Assembly (NCBI GenBank): GCA_024138025.1
Contig: JAMXBD010001574.1
Location: 275,559 to 339,558, forward strand
Reading direction: 5' to 3'
DNA: 64,000 nt
Origin: Combretum micranthum
Taxonomy: Eukaryota; Streptophyta; Magnoliopsida; Myrtales; Combretaceae
Shown here: one piece after another, positions 36,481-48,488 of the stretch
Position numbering within the stretch: the stretch's first letter is position 1
Layout: each line of letters begins with the position of its first letter
Made by a program: the position numbers and the translations under genes
The notes under the pieces: model-generated
What the model saw: only the letters and a program-made list of their open reading frames with translations
The model's database searches: none
Told to the model about the DNA's origin: nothing

Positions 36481-36960
36481 TAGCTAGCGTCTAAAACCTA
36501 ACCATGATACAGGGCATATTGTCCAGACGCTAGCTATGATCAGCGGATATGATCATGCTCTTTCGAGATGACGTCCGAACACTAGGGCACACCAGGGCAT
36601 ATCGCCTAAACGCCATATGGTTTTAAACATGATTGGAATGTTCTGATCATGTGCAAACTGATGTAGCGTCTATATGACATCTAGACAAACTGGTTTTAAA
36701 GATGAATAAAATGTTCTGATCATGTGCAAATTGAAGCCTTTGATCATGGTGAATCTATAGTAGCATTCGAATGCTAAGGTGTAACATTCAGATGCCATGC
36801 TTGGTTAAAAATTTCTGGTGTTTATACTTTTTTATCGCGTAGATGTTGAAGTGAATGAAGCGAGGATGCCTCAGATCTCCAGATGGCATCCGAAAACTTC
36901 GGGAAACTAGTCGTCAGATGCATTAAATGCAGCAACAAAATTGTCCAATTTTTGCGTAAC
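36481..36960. other. non-coding segment with hairpin and short direct repeats
   Basis: TAGCTAGCGTCT (36481-36492) is followed by its exact inverse AGACGCTAGCTA (36525-36536). Two ~43 bp direct repeats lie at about 36619-36661 and 36692-36734 and share TGTTCTGATCATGTGCAAA. The GC content exceeds that of the flanks. It may be part of a worn non-coding retroelement. Confidence 0.6.
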
Positions 36961-37216
36961 TATTTTCTCCCCATCGGTTTTATATTATGTTTGAAAATTT
37001 TAAATGGTTAGCTTAATTATTGTAGTAAAACATATTTGTCTCTTTGTAATCAAAATCCATGTCCCTTGTTGTTTATTTTGCAAATTCTAAAGAGATAGAC
37101 TTAAGTAGTACCCATGTCAGCCTTCATTGCCATTTGTGATAAATAAAGTTGTGTGAAGTATCTATTTGAGGCAAGTTGAGTTCGTAAAGAGTAAAGGGCA
37201 CTTTGAGCTCCATGTT

Positions 37217-37455
37217 ACATAAGGGAGCAAACTTCTTTAACCCTATCTCTCTTATTTCCAACATATTTTTATTTTTCTTATTATTTTACTAACTTGTCCA
37301 TTTGCTATTGAATTTTCAAAAATGGTTAAATTAGTCAATAAACTCAATTTACTCTCTACAAGCTCCGACCCCCCGGGACGACGTTAAGGAGCAAACTTCT
37401 TTAACCCCATCTCTTTTATTTTCCAGCTTATTTTTATTTTTTCTTATTATTATTT
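37217..37455. repeat. direct repeat pair (about 70 bp, 167 bp apart)
   Basis: GGAGCAAACTTCTTTAACCC followed by ATCTCTYTTATTT and a TTTTTATTTT tract occurs at about 37217-37285 and again at about 37387-37455. Confidence 0.8.
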
Positions 37456-39176
37456 CATTGTTGTTTATGTAATATACGACTTCTGTCTATACACAACATA
37501 CTGGGTCCACAACAAATTCAAAAAGATGCCCTACAAACAAAACTAAGATTTAGTAACATGAATAGGTTATTATCATACTAGAGATAAAGTTGACTTTTTG
37601 GAATACATGCATATCTGCTGAAGATAAAATTTTCAGACAAAACAAGAAGCCATGAAACTTATACGAGATTTAGTCAATTATAAATCATCTTATAGTCATT
37701 TTCTTCCGTCTACCATGAATTGTCTAATCAAAGAATGTATTCTCACCGTCCATTTCCATTTTTTAATTTGTATATAATAAGAAAGGAAATATTCCATTAA
37801 GACTCTCAATATAACTTATTGACACAATAAGTAGGCATGCCAACTCATAACACATATAGGTATAGACATGATTGAGATAAAGTAGACTTGATATTAAGAA
37901 AAAAAATATGTAATGGCAAAATGCATGTCTTTCCTTTAATATAATTGAAAATTACTTTCAAGAATACATATTGTTTAATATTTATTTTCATAATATGATA
38001 TAAACAAGTTGGATACGAAAAATGATGGCAAGGATGTATTGCTAACAAAAGATCTTTTCCATCGGAAGCTAATTAGTATGAAGAAACTGAGTCTAAATGA
38101 GTGAGTCAACACCATTAAGAGCCTTGGAATATATGCTTTTGCACAAAAGTATTCAGTGGGTGTTCCATTCGAGTGGAAAGTCATCTAACCAGATAAATTG
38201 GATCATGTTCTTCTTATCCATAGGAGTCATTTATGCTTATGTTAGAAATGCATGGATTTTTTTGTTACAATTGCCTTTCTCAGAGTTCGAGAGAGATCGT
38301 ATGAATTCTTTTCGCATTTGCTTGGTACATCTCATACCAAACTCCTGCAAATATTGGTGTAATTGGTGACTTTGTGTGAGAGTTTAGTTCAAAAACCTTC
38401 TCCTCGGCTATTCAATATTATCTCCTACTTAAGGTTTCTCCAAAGGGATAGCTTTATCTATTTAGTTGACCAAGGAAAAAGCTACTTGCAAGTAAAAGTC
38501 CTTGGTAAAGAATTTAAAGAAGAAAACCATTATCATTGAGGCAAAAACTGATTTTAGTTTTAAAACAAGGTAGATTGCACCCTTCTGCATCTCAATTATT
38601 TCATGGCTAGGAGATGATGACCAAGGAATGGTTAAGGATATCTCTCATGTTATGAAGTAAAGGAAGGGTAAGCCTGTTGTGCTGTGGTGGTGGTGAAACA
38701 ATACTGAGACTAAAGCTGGTGGATGTACAATGAGAAAATTTTTATGAAAGAGAGAGGAGTTATCAGTCAACATTCCTATCTTGTGCTAAGACAAGTCGAT
38801 AGAGGGAAAGCTGCAATCTTATACACTTATAGAGTGGGGATTAGGGATGGGTATAAGGCACTTCAATCTAATTCGCCCCTCAACTGAAATTGAATCGTAT
38901 ATTATGATCTGGTTTTTCCTTTAGATTCAAATTTAATCATATAGTTTGGTTTGTAATTTTTTCGATCTTAAAAAAATGGTTTATTATTGTTTGATTTGCG
39001 ATTCATACTATTTTTTTTATTCTTAAAATAAGAACACATTCTATTGAGAGGGTTTAATTACATAGTTCCTATCACTTATGCAAATTCAAGCAATAGAATT
39101 TAAAATTAATTATTTTACCCAAATAAATATGCAAATCTTATGATGGAGAGAGATTTCATTTGCTATAAAACTACAA
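37456..39176. other. intergenic, nothing identified
   Basis: No supported gene. Short open frames around 37.9-38.4 kb have no recognisable domain. TAGGGATGGGTAT near 38840 resembles a hAT-type end, but no partner end was found. Confidence 0.55.
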
Positions 39177-39560
39177 TCATATACCTGCTTCATTATCTGA
39201 GATTATTTTAAATTATAATGGTATACTAGACTCGATAAAAAAATTAGAACATACTATCCCTATACAAGGTGTAAATTTCATTTTGTTATGCTTCTAATCA
39301 ACAAATTGTCAAAGGCATAAACCAATAATTAATTTTGTAATAAAAGTAGACTAATCAATAAGATAAAGAAAAGAAAAAAGAATGCTTAGAATACTAGAGG
39401 CTATAATATGAAAAATTAATTTGTTTGTTCATTTATCACAATGATTATAATATGATATGACCAATCTAATTTCGTTTTTATAAAGAATACATATCCAAAT
39501 AAAAATTAGAGCAATAATTAAACTTTTTTAATAAAATAATTAAAGGAAAAGACAATATGT
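39177..39560. repeat. dispersed repeat copy 1 (same as 50505-50890)
   Basis: Shared ordered landmarks with 50.5-50.9 kb: TATACTAGACT, a region of TTTCA-TTTGTT, CATAAACCAATAA, AATAAAAG followed by AGACTAA with CAATAAGA, AGAATG-TAGAATACTAGA and a run ending near ATATGTTTG. Confidence 0.65.
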
Positions 39561-39960
39561 TTGAGGTTTTTTTTTAATGGTAGATTACGCCAGAAAGCAT
39601 CAACGTTTGGAGTTAAGTTCATTTAAAGTATCAACATTTCAAATAGTTAATAAAAGGAATTAACGTTTAGCAAAGTGTATAAAATGGGGTATCAATATTT
39701 TGTAAATTCACTTAAGGCATCAACGTTTGGATTAACTTTCAATTTAGTTTCCTTAGTTTTTGTTAATGGTTAAATATTAATACCTTATTTGACTCACTTT
39801 GCAAGACGTTGATACCTCTTTTTAACCACTTGAAACATAAACACTTTAAATGAATTAATCTCCAAATTGATTTTTTCTTTTTAAAACTTAAAACGTTAAT
39901 ATCTTAAATGAATTTATCTCAAAACATTGATACTTTTTATATAATTTATCTTTTTTATAT
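39561..39960. repeat. inverted-repeat element with ATCAACGTTT sub-repeats
   Basis: Words such as GCATCAACGTTTGGA and their inverses (ACGTTGATACC) recur at roughly 35-40 bp spacing and fold around a centre near 39,760. No coding capacity. A related structure lies at 47.4-47.7 kb. Confidence 0.6.
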
Positions 39961-41000
39961 GTAAAATGATCCTATTTGGGGTCATGAATCAACTTACAAA
40001 TAGTTTACAATTTATTAACCCAACCACAAATATAGTTTGGTTCATGGTTCAATTGGTTTTTGTGCATAGCCATCACGAGGGCACCCTTTTGGTGTATGCT
40101 CAGCATAGAGAGTCTTGTTATCACTTGAACTCTACATTGACTTTTGCTTTGTGTTTTTACATGAAAGAAAGATCATCCCTCCATTGATGATCTACCAATA
40201 AAGAAGGTTAGATAGCGAAAACTCGATCTAAAGAAGAAGATAGTTGGACCTCCTCATCTCAAAGAGGTGTCGTCGGCGTCAGGGACGAGCCTGTATTATG
40301 TCCTCCTGTAGTCGATGAGGCCACCAAAATGGATAGAGGAAGGCTATAACCTGTGTCATGGAGCAGCCTAAAGTGGGGTTTGTCACATGTTGCAACAAGT
40401 CCAACAGATGAACTCTACATTAGACTTATATGAGTGGAGCCATATATTAGCAGAGGATAAAGATGGAAACGATCCTAAGAGCAATGATCTATCTAAGAAA
40501 GAAAAGTTGACCATCCTTCTCCTCTTTAAATAAAGGTGATCATAACTTCTGTTGAAGCAAGTATTGGTATTTGAATGACTTGATCTCTGCTCCCAACAAT
40601 GATAAACCAAATTAACCTTGTGCAGCTCCTATATTTCCTAAATTTGATAGTGTTTCTCCAACAACTCCTTCTCCTACCTACGCCAATACTGGAAAAAAGA
40701 AAGAAGCTTAGGACATGGTTTCAAAGTTAAGTTATCATTCGGAGACTACGAAATGATCTTTAGTAGCACCATCGTTTCACCCACCTTCTTGTTGTTCTTT
40801 TTGTATTGTTTTTAATTTATCAAATGCAACATGGTCGGAATATCGTCTTAACACGTGTAATTACTTAAATGAAATCAAATGGTTATGTTTTCTTCTCTCA
40901 CTATTTTCTACATCCCATTGAACCTTCTGTTATATTTAATTCTTTTAGTGAGTCATAATTTAATTATAGAGAACTAAGTATTAAGACGCCTCTAGGGGCA
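39961..41000. other. intergenic, nothing identified
   Basis: No coding region can be supported. 40.2-40.4 kb is slightly GC-richer. It may be the 3' part of the adjacent decayed gypsy element, but no LTR was recognised. Confidence 0.5.
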
Positions 41001-41879
41001 TAAAGCTTTATCACTTTTATAAGTGGCTCTTAGAGCTTGAAGGTGAGTCAAATGTTTGGACCATTTGTCGATTGATGGAAGTACCTAATCAAATTGAAGA
41101 GTTCAACTCACAAAAGCTTGAGAAGGCAACAAGCTTTGAAATCTAAAAAGTTCCTTTAGAGCTCGATTTCTCATAAGCCAAGAGACAATAACTAGCATCT
41201 AAATACCTTGTTGAGTGGAGTTAAGTCATCGTTATATGATAAATAAATGTAGACAAACGAAGGTGATAGGTTAACTGAACAAGCCTTTCATTAACATAAG
41301 TTTCATTGTATAATCTGACAGTGCATAAACTATTTTACTCAAATTATTTTCTAAGTTTATTAGAATTCCATATTCTCAAAATGGGCTAACTACCTAGCCT
41401 TTTTTGAATCAGTATGTTACATTAATAAGTTGTCCTTAATTCTGATGAGGTCTTCTAAATTTGGAGTGACTTTTCTCTAGCCTTCACAGATCCTATGGCT
41501 TCAAGCTTCCTATGCACCAAGTCTCCAAGTTAGAAAATCTTATGCTTGATTTTTTTTGTTATAATACCTAAAGGACTTCTTATCATAATACCGAGATGCC
41601 TTAAGTAGATAGGCAACCAACCTTGTACCACCCACATCTTAAACTTCATTAATTACATCTAGATAGGCCTTGAGTCCAATTTAATTGACTATGACACCAA
41701 GGTATTAAGTCAGAGGTTGAGGAGTTATAGTTCAACAGTATTGCCTTAAAACCAAAGACAAGGCATTAAGGTTTCTCCTATTGAAGTGCAATGGCTAAAT
41801 CGATAGTCTTTCTCCCTAGCCCACACAATTATGTTAAGGAGCCAGCTGCCTAATCACCCACTATTGTATTAACCTATTG

Positions 41880-42260
41880 CTTCAAGCTATTTAGGATGAT
41901 ATTGTTGATAGTCTCAACCTATCTATTTGCTTGAGGGTATGCTACTAAAGTATATCAGATGTTAATAAAATGCTTGGCATAGAAAACCCTTAACCTTTGG
42001 CTACCGAGTGTCCCATTATTTGTAATGTGGATGCACAACCCTCTAAACCCGGTGATGATATGATTAACACAAAGGACTCTGCATTCTTCTAGGTTATTTT
42101 GGACATTGCCTCTATCTTTGTACATGCCTACTTAGTAAAATAATCTACAGCCACGATAAAATATTGTCACTAGCTAGTCATTTTGGGAAATGGATCAAGT
42201 ATATTGAATAGACGATAAGGTCCATCAAGCACAGCTACACCGATGCAATTGTACTTCTAA
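41880..42260 (-). pseudogene. gypsy integrase core remnant
   Basis: FIVAVDYFTK (near 42160) is the first strand of the integrase core with its catalytic Asp. It is followed by IEAM and, after stops, an IMGHSVA segment where the usual DNGTxF motif would be. Confidence 0.65.
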
Positions 42261-42399
42261 GAATTCTGAATCTTATTTGTCAATGCTTTATTCTAGAAGG
42301 TACTTGATGAACATCTTGCTCTTTATATGGTCGAGATTGGAGATATGGACAGATTTAGAAAGTTTGTTTACTCACTGATCCGACCCTTACAATTTTGTG

Positions 42400-42690
42400 A
42401 ATACTCCAAGAGGGAAACTCTAAGGTTAAGGCTTTAACAATTCCAAGGTATTTAGTCATGGAATTTTCTTTCATCTCATATTTGTCGTTGAGTTGTTAGA
42501 AAACAAGTTGAGAATTTAAATAAACCTTCAATTGTTTTGCGTCAATATCTTCGATTAGCTTGAGGTCAGCGATTAGATCTTCATACTTGGCGTCATTATT
42601 ATTAGCATTAAAGACAAACTTCAGAGCTTAGCAAACTTTGACTCTAAAGGGTCTTTCTAGCATAAATTATGCACCACTTTTTCTTTATTG
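42400..42690 (-). pseudogene. gypsy RNase H remnant
   Basis: This is the clearest domain of the element. NNNDAKYEDLIADLKLIEDI (42607-42548) matches the NNEAEYEALIAGL helix, followed by LKVYLNSQLVF, KYEMKENSM and a KYLGIVKALTLEF end. The usual DSQLV aspartate is Asn. One stop interrupts the frame. Confidence 0.75.
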
Positions 42691-43049
42691 AAGGATCTGT
42701 CAATTTGGACAATCTATTATGATCTGTTGCTTGTTTAACATAGTTCTCTCTTTAGCATACTTGAAAATGGAATTCCGCAACTTGTGCTTTGATGGCATAT
42801 CGTAGTTTACATTAGACCTTATGTGTACTGAGTTTTATCATGCAATTCATCATTTGCCTAATGTGGCTGACTCCTAAAGAATACCTTAAAACGGCTGATC
42901 AACCAATATAGTAACTTGATACGCTTTAAAATAAGGTCTAAGCACCATGTTGAGATGACCTTAACCAAAGCAAATTTCTTGACCTTGGTGTATCTTATTT
43001 CAAGTCCTTAAAGTATGTAACTGACATATTATATAGACCAACATTCCTT

Positions 43050-44780
43050 TTTCTCATCTCACACTAGGATTAATGAGACAGCTCAGTTATTGATTGTTGT
43101 CTATGAGTACAACTCTTTACTAAGGATTGGTTTGGATAGGATGGACAAATTTACATTGGTCAGTCCATTGGAAGTTTGCTAGATTCTTTAGAATCTTCAA
43201 TAACTTGGCACACCTATTAGCACGTCCAACATGAACCTGCTCAGCATGGCAATCCTCCAGTATGCCTTTGGATGTCCTTAATAAATTTAGGTAATTTCAC
43301 GTCTAGGACAACTTGGATTTTGTCAAGATTAGCTTCAATGTTGCATAAGGTGATTGGATATTCAAAGTTATCCTAAAGAAACATTTATAGGGGTCAAGTT
43401 TCATCCCGTAATACTTCAACCAATCAAATGTCTCTTATGAGTCTCAATGGTGGTCATTAGGCACTCTACTCTTTATGTTCATATCATCTACGTAAACTTT
43501 ACGTTATGTCTGATCTGTGGTTCGAAAATTTCAGTTGCCAATCATTAGTAGGATAAAGCAACATTTTTCAATACGAAGGGTATGACCTTCTAGTAATAAG
43601 TCCTAAAAGTGGTGACAAAGGAGATGGACTCCATTATCTAGCCCTACCTTTATTTGGTTATAGCTTGAAAAGGCATCCATGAAACTTTAGAGTATATAGC
43701 CAAATGTTGAGTTGACTAGTTAGTTGATTATAAGGAAGGAAAAGTAGTCCTTAAGTAAGCTTTATTAAGGTTAGTATGGTTGACTTATATATGCCACTTC
43801 CCATTAGACTTTTGACTAGCACAATATTGATTAGCCAGGTTAAATATCATTTCTTCCTAATGAACCGGACCCTCAACAACTTCTATATCTCCTCTTCAAT
43901 AGCTATATGTCACTTACATGCAAAATGTCTCATTTTTTTCATTTAACAGGCTTAGTAGTGAGGTTGATGTTGGGTTTATGCATAATGACATCCTGGGAGA
44001 ACATGTCCATGTTAGCCAAAGGAAAGTAATAATTTGCTGATCAAGATCGGCAAGTCGTAGGTTCTTACCTACATAGTCTTATTGGAGCTGTTACTCCTTT
44101 GATCGGTTCTCCCATCTACTTCATTACTCCTTTAGCTTGGTATGTATCAAGATGACCTCTTCCCATGTTAGGGAATTTAGCTTTCAAGTGCATGGGCGAG
44201 TAGGTCATTCCAAATGTCGATTGATTGGGCTACCTTAAGACCATGTTGTAAGATGATTAGTAGTTTACCATCAAGATTTCCACTTCACGAGTGGAAATAT
44301 TGTCATTTCTCCAAACTTCATGAGAGGGACAATAATATTCCTAATCGATACTAGCTAGTCATTGAAGTCATATAGGCTTTAATGTCTTCTAAAGCTTTAG
44401 GACCTTTACATTACTACTTATATCAACCATCACCTTCTTCACCTGAAATTTGGTCATAAGTGCTAAGATGATAAGGGCCTCTTGATGATGTGTGTGTGTG
44501 TGTGTCTGCTGGGGGGAGGCACACTTTATTTTCTAAAGGTCTTCTTCCAACAAGGATATAGAATTATCTACTCTCGGTTTTTTGGTATACAGGTATAGAA
44601 CCTGCTTACCTTTGGACATTGTTGCCGAATTGGAGCTGCTTAACATACTTGTTATGTGAAGACCACCTACAACAGTGTTAATGACTCCATTTTGGGCGCT
44701 AATTTTATCGACAATCAATTTTTTTATCCTCCTCTTCCTAACCTTGCTCAGCTTGTTGGCACTAAATGAGTCTCTCAATG
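43050..44780 (-). pseudogene. gypsy protease and reverse transcriptase remnants
   Basis: An INTVVGG motif (44690-44670) precedes the protease region, as in Tat elements. The RT is traceable by a PFxLKN-like stretch near 43560, a short H-K-R-H helix region and an LDPYKCxF-like segment near 43400. It is too broken for a clear catalytic box. Confidence 0.55.
44488..44506. repeat. TG dinucleotide repeat
   Basis: GATG followed by uninterrupted TG units, then CTGCTGGGGGG. Confidence 0.85.
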
Positions 44781-45299
44781 ATATTAGTCAAGTCTGCAAT
44801 GTATTCTCTTAAGTTGCCACGCTTTTATGACATTTTGAATAACATTCTTGAGTTGGAAACATTCATAAGTGTTATGGCTATGATCCCGATGATGATTAAA
44901 ATATATTTCACTGTTGTGTTGATTGGAATTACTCCTCGTCTTTTGAGGAGGAGGGAGAATGTCTCTGTTGTGGACTATAAAAGAACTTCCCCTTATGGCT
45001 TACTAAGAGGAATGAACTCATAATACATTAGGAAGTACCACTTGTGTCTATAATCCTTCCCCTTACAGGAATAGGAGGTGCCTGTATCTCTATCGGGTTG
45101 AAGTGATCCTTTATTGAGCCATCGTCCTTCTTGGTATCAAATTCTTTCTATTGCCCAACCTATAATGATCTAATTCTTTTCTTCCAAGCATATTATCCTC
45201 TTATACAACATACTTGGTCGCTCTTGCCTAGAACTGCTCAAGGTCAGTAAGCTTACTTTTAGCAAGGGACTTAAAGAAATCTCCCGATGGATCTACTCC

Positions 45300-45984
45300 T
45301 TATGTTATAGTGTTATAGCGTGACGGGCATCTCCTTAATCGAGGTAGGGAATCTCTAAGACTGCTTCATCGAAAAGTGACACAGATACATGTAAAAGCTT
45401 ATGTAGTCTCTATTTAATTAGATAGGGGTACAAGGTATCCTTCTCTGATAGCTTGCTAACCATGCAGTGGGACTTAAAAGCCTTAGATAGCTCTTTAAAA
45501 GTGGAGATGGAATAGTTTGACAATTGGTTGTACTAATGGTGAGCAACATTTTGTAAAGTGCCTGAAAAGGCTTTGTAGAAGATGGTGCCATTAAAACCTT
45601 GTAATTGCATGATGTTTCTGTAATGTGCCAAGTGATCCTCAAGGTCAGTGGTATCATCATACACCTCTAATTGTGGCAATATAGCACCTGGTGGGAAAAA
45701 CTCATCTTAAACCATTAGGATAAGGGGGTATTGATGGTTAAAGACTAGGAAGCAAAACATTCTTCTTGCCCTCTTTTAGGTAGAGATCTTCTAATTACCC
45801 CATCAATCTCTTTGACATCCATGTTTTCAGCCAATGCTGCCCCTAAATATGGAAGGCTCAACTTAGGTTTACTTAAGCACTGATAACATAATGTGTCTGA
45901 GATATGACTAGGATCTCTTAGAGCCACGATTGCAACCTTTAAATCAGGGTCTAATGGAGGCATATTGGCTAACAGCTTGAGCAC
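45300..45984 (-). pseudogene. gypsy gag remnant
   Basis: Near 45660-45440 the - strand shows the retrotransposon-gag layout: a HLAHYRN start, MQLQGFNG, a FxGTLQNVAH segment and NYSISTFKELSKAF. Upstream is a Pro/Asp-rich part from 45984. Frames shift repeatedly. Confidence 0.65.
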
Positions 45985-46549
45985 TTAACTTCAGAACAAT
46001 ATTTTTGCTTTTAGATTCTTCTATCATTGGAGATAATGGTAGAGAAACAAAATGAGAAACTTTTATAGTTATAAGAGATTTTTGAGAAACAAGCTTCCAA
46101 TAAACAACACCAAATGTTCTTAATGCTTTCCATCGATGGAGATTTCAGATGAATGAAGAACTCTAGACGAACCTACACAATAATCACATGTTAATGGGAA
46201 CCAAGTGTTTTTTTCGATATGGTCAGTTAGATAGTCAAGCTAGTAATGTAGTTGAGGAGATTAAGAATAAGAGACAAGTTATGGCCATAAGTACTTGTTA
46301 CTAGATGATCTATTTGAAGGCTCCTTGGGTAGTATTTATAGAGGAAGTACTTGAGATGGTTGAGGTGAGTGGGGTTATGCCATAGGAACATGTAATTACC
46401 CATTCGGTTACATCATGAGTTTCTTAAGAATGGATTGGTACAGATGAGCAAGTTGACCAATTGTCCGAATCTAAAGAGAAGTCAACATGCGTAATCAAGC
46501 TATTGTAGCGGTTTGACAACATGACTTGTCACTCTTAAAGTTAAACAAG

Positions 46550-47033
46550 CTGGCCCGTAGGCCAAATGAAAATTTTTTTTTGTTAGTTTATGTAAAAATT
46601 AGAATATTTATATATTTTAAGGTATTATATATATTAAAAATTAATTTTGTTACCATTTTGATTATTTATAAATGAAAACAAGTTTTTAAAATAATTTATT
46701 ATATATCATATTACATTTAGATCAAGAAATATATACTTAAAAAATGTTATAATGCTTATGATTCATGTATTAATCTATTTTTTTCTATAATATATCATAA
46801 ATAATCACAAATATGTTATTGTATTATTCTTATTCTTCATTTTTCCTTTCTATTTTTCTATTTTTTTTTTTAACTTTTGGCTTGCGGGCCAGTTCGGCCC
46901 GTCATGGGCCCCGAGCTAAATGGGCCGAGCCAATTTGGCTTGCATTTAAATGGGAAAAAAATTAGTCGTGGCCCGCTTTTTTAAGTAAGTAAACGGGCCA
47001 ACCCGGGGCCATAGCACTTATGCCCAGCTCTAG
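46550..47033. mobile_element. possible hAT-related fragment rich in GGGCC words
   Basis: 46,875-47,033 is full of GGGCC/GGCCC words and ends GCCCAGCTCTA, the complement of a TAGAGCTGGGC terminus typical of hAT-type MITEs with GGGCCGGGCC interiors. The opposite end is not intact; only GCTGGCCCGTAGGCC near 46,551 is left. Confidence 0.4.
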
Positions 47034-47404
47034 TTTCAACCAAGAGACAAAACTAAAGAGATCTACAAATAGTCGAAACAAGTTTTCCTACATCTAAACA
47101 AATTAGGATGGTCGTAGGGGGCCTATGCCCATAATAACCTATCATCAAGTTGGTAGTTGTGTGGGGGTGAAAATAATAAAGATGATGTAGTGTGGCTGAC
47201 ATAAGTGGTAAGGTAATGAATATGGTAATGGAGATAAGGTCATAGCAATAATGGTGGTAACGTAGAGGAACAATAGTGGTGATGAAAGTGATATACGAGG
47301 TCCGAATAGGAAATAATGGTGGCAATTGTAGTGTGATGATGGTCATTTAGTAATAGTGATGCAAGCATTGGTGATGATACAGTAATAATATAGGGCAAAG
47401 GTGA

Positions 47405-47725
47405 ATGATGACATTTTTTTAATATTATATGGATAAATTACATAAAAAGTATTAATATATAAAAGTAGATTTATTTAAGATATTAACATTTTGATAGGTT
47501 AAAAGGAATCAATATTTGAGATAAATCCATTTATGGTATGAACATTTTGAGTAGTTTAAAACATGAATCAACGTTTCACAAAATAAATCATATTAGGTAT
47601 CTATGATTGATCGTTAAGGATAGTTAAGTCAATTATGGCATCAAGATCATGACATATTGATACCTCATTTAGTCATTTTGCGACTGCATGAAACATTAAT
47701 ACCTTAGTTAAACCTATCCCTAAAC
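47405..47725. repeat. inverted-repeat element related to 39.6-39.9 kb
   Basis: Words like ATGAATCAACGTTT and TGATACCTCATTT are arranged in opposite orientations around about 47,600. The stretch is non-coding. Flanking sequence is intergenic. Confidence 0.5.
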
Positions 47726-48434
47726 TTTTAGTATAATTAACTCAATGTTTCATCAATAGTAACAGCGGTATTAGTGATAAAAGTAGTGGTGCTAGCAAGT
47801 ACGGTGGTAATGGTAGCAATAGTGATGAGGTGGTGGTTGAAAATAACTTGTCTGGCATAAACAATTTTAATGCACTAACAATGCCATATTGGTGGTAGTG
47901 GGGTAGTAGTAAAATGGATGGTTGAAAAGAAATAGTTGGCAAAAATAATTTTAATCCATTGACAATACAATATCTTTTCAATTGCAAACTAATTTGCCTA
48001 GTTGATTTGTTTCAATAAAGGACCACTTATAGATTTGCAATACAGTAACCTCCCTTGACCAATCTATCAAGTGATGAAACATACCAAAGCTAAAAGCGAT
48101 TGTTACACAAAAATTATCCTTTTATTGCTTCTTGTACCAAAGTTAATTTCGATTGTACTAAATCACAAGCATGCTCCATGTCTTACCAAAATCACTAAAT
48201 GCTTCAAATTGCCTAAGGTATCTATGTATTCAACTATACAGTATTGTTGGTAAACCTAAATAAATTTTGAATAAGAAAAAAGAAAAGAATTAATGGATTC
48301 CCACTACCAAGGTAAAACACACACGCACACTATTCCAAACCATCATTTTAGCAACAAATTAAGGTATATATAGAGAAAATGCAAAACCTCCTAGTGATAT
48401 AAGCCACAAATGGTAGCTATGATACTTCCTAGGG
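47726..48434. other. intergenic, nothing identified
   Basis: No supported coding region. 47.75-47.95 kb is rich in GGTGGT/GGTAGT words. Confidence 0.6.
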
Positions 48435-48488
48435 TGGAAGCACATAGTGAAGGCAGTACTGTGGAAGCACATAGTGAAGGTAGTGCTG
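48435..48488. repeat. two 27 bp tandem units
   Basis: GTGGAAGCACATAGTGAAGG is repeated twice with one difference per unit (GCAGTACT versus GTAGTGCT). Confidence 0.9.

Larger units (their letters stand above)
41001..46000 (-). mobile_element. decayed Ty3/gypsy retrotransposon, Tat-like
   Basis: On the - strand the order is gag (about 45.98-45.3 kb), protease region (about 44.7-44.2 kb), reverse transcriptase (about 43.9-43.1 kb), RNase H (about 42.7-42.4 kb) and integrase (about 42.2-41.9 kb). This RT-RH-INT order defines Ty3/gypsy. Every domain is broken by stops or frame changes. No LTR pair was found. The archaeal-type RNase H pattern suggests the Tat lineage. Confidence 0.75.

Noticed and set aside
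38097..38369. 90-codon + strand open frame
   Set aside because: No recognisable domain, no splice support and composition like the surrounding intergenic DNA.
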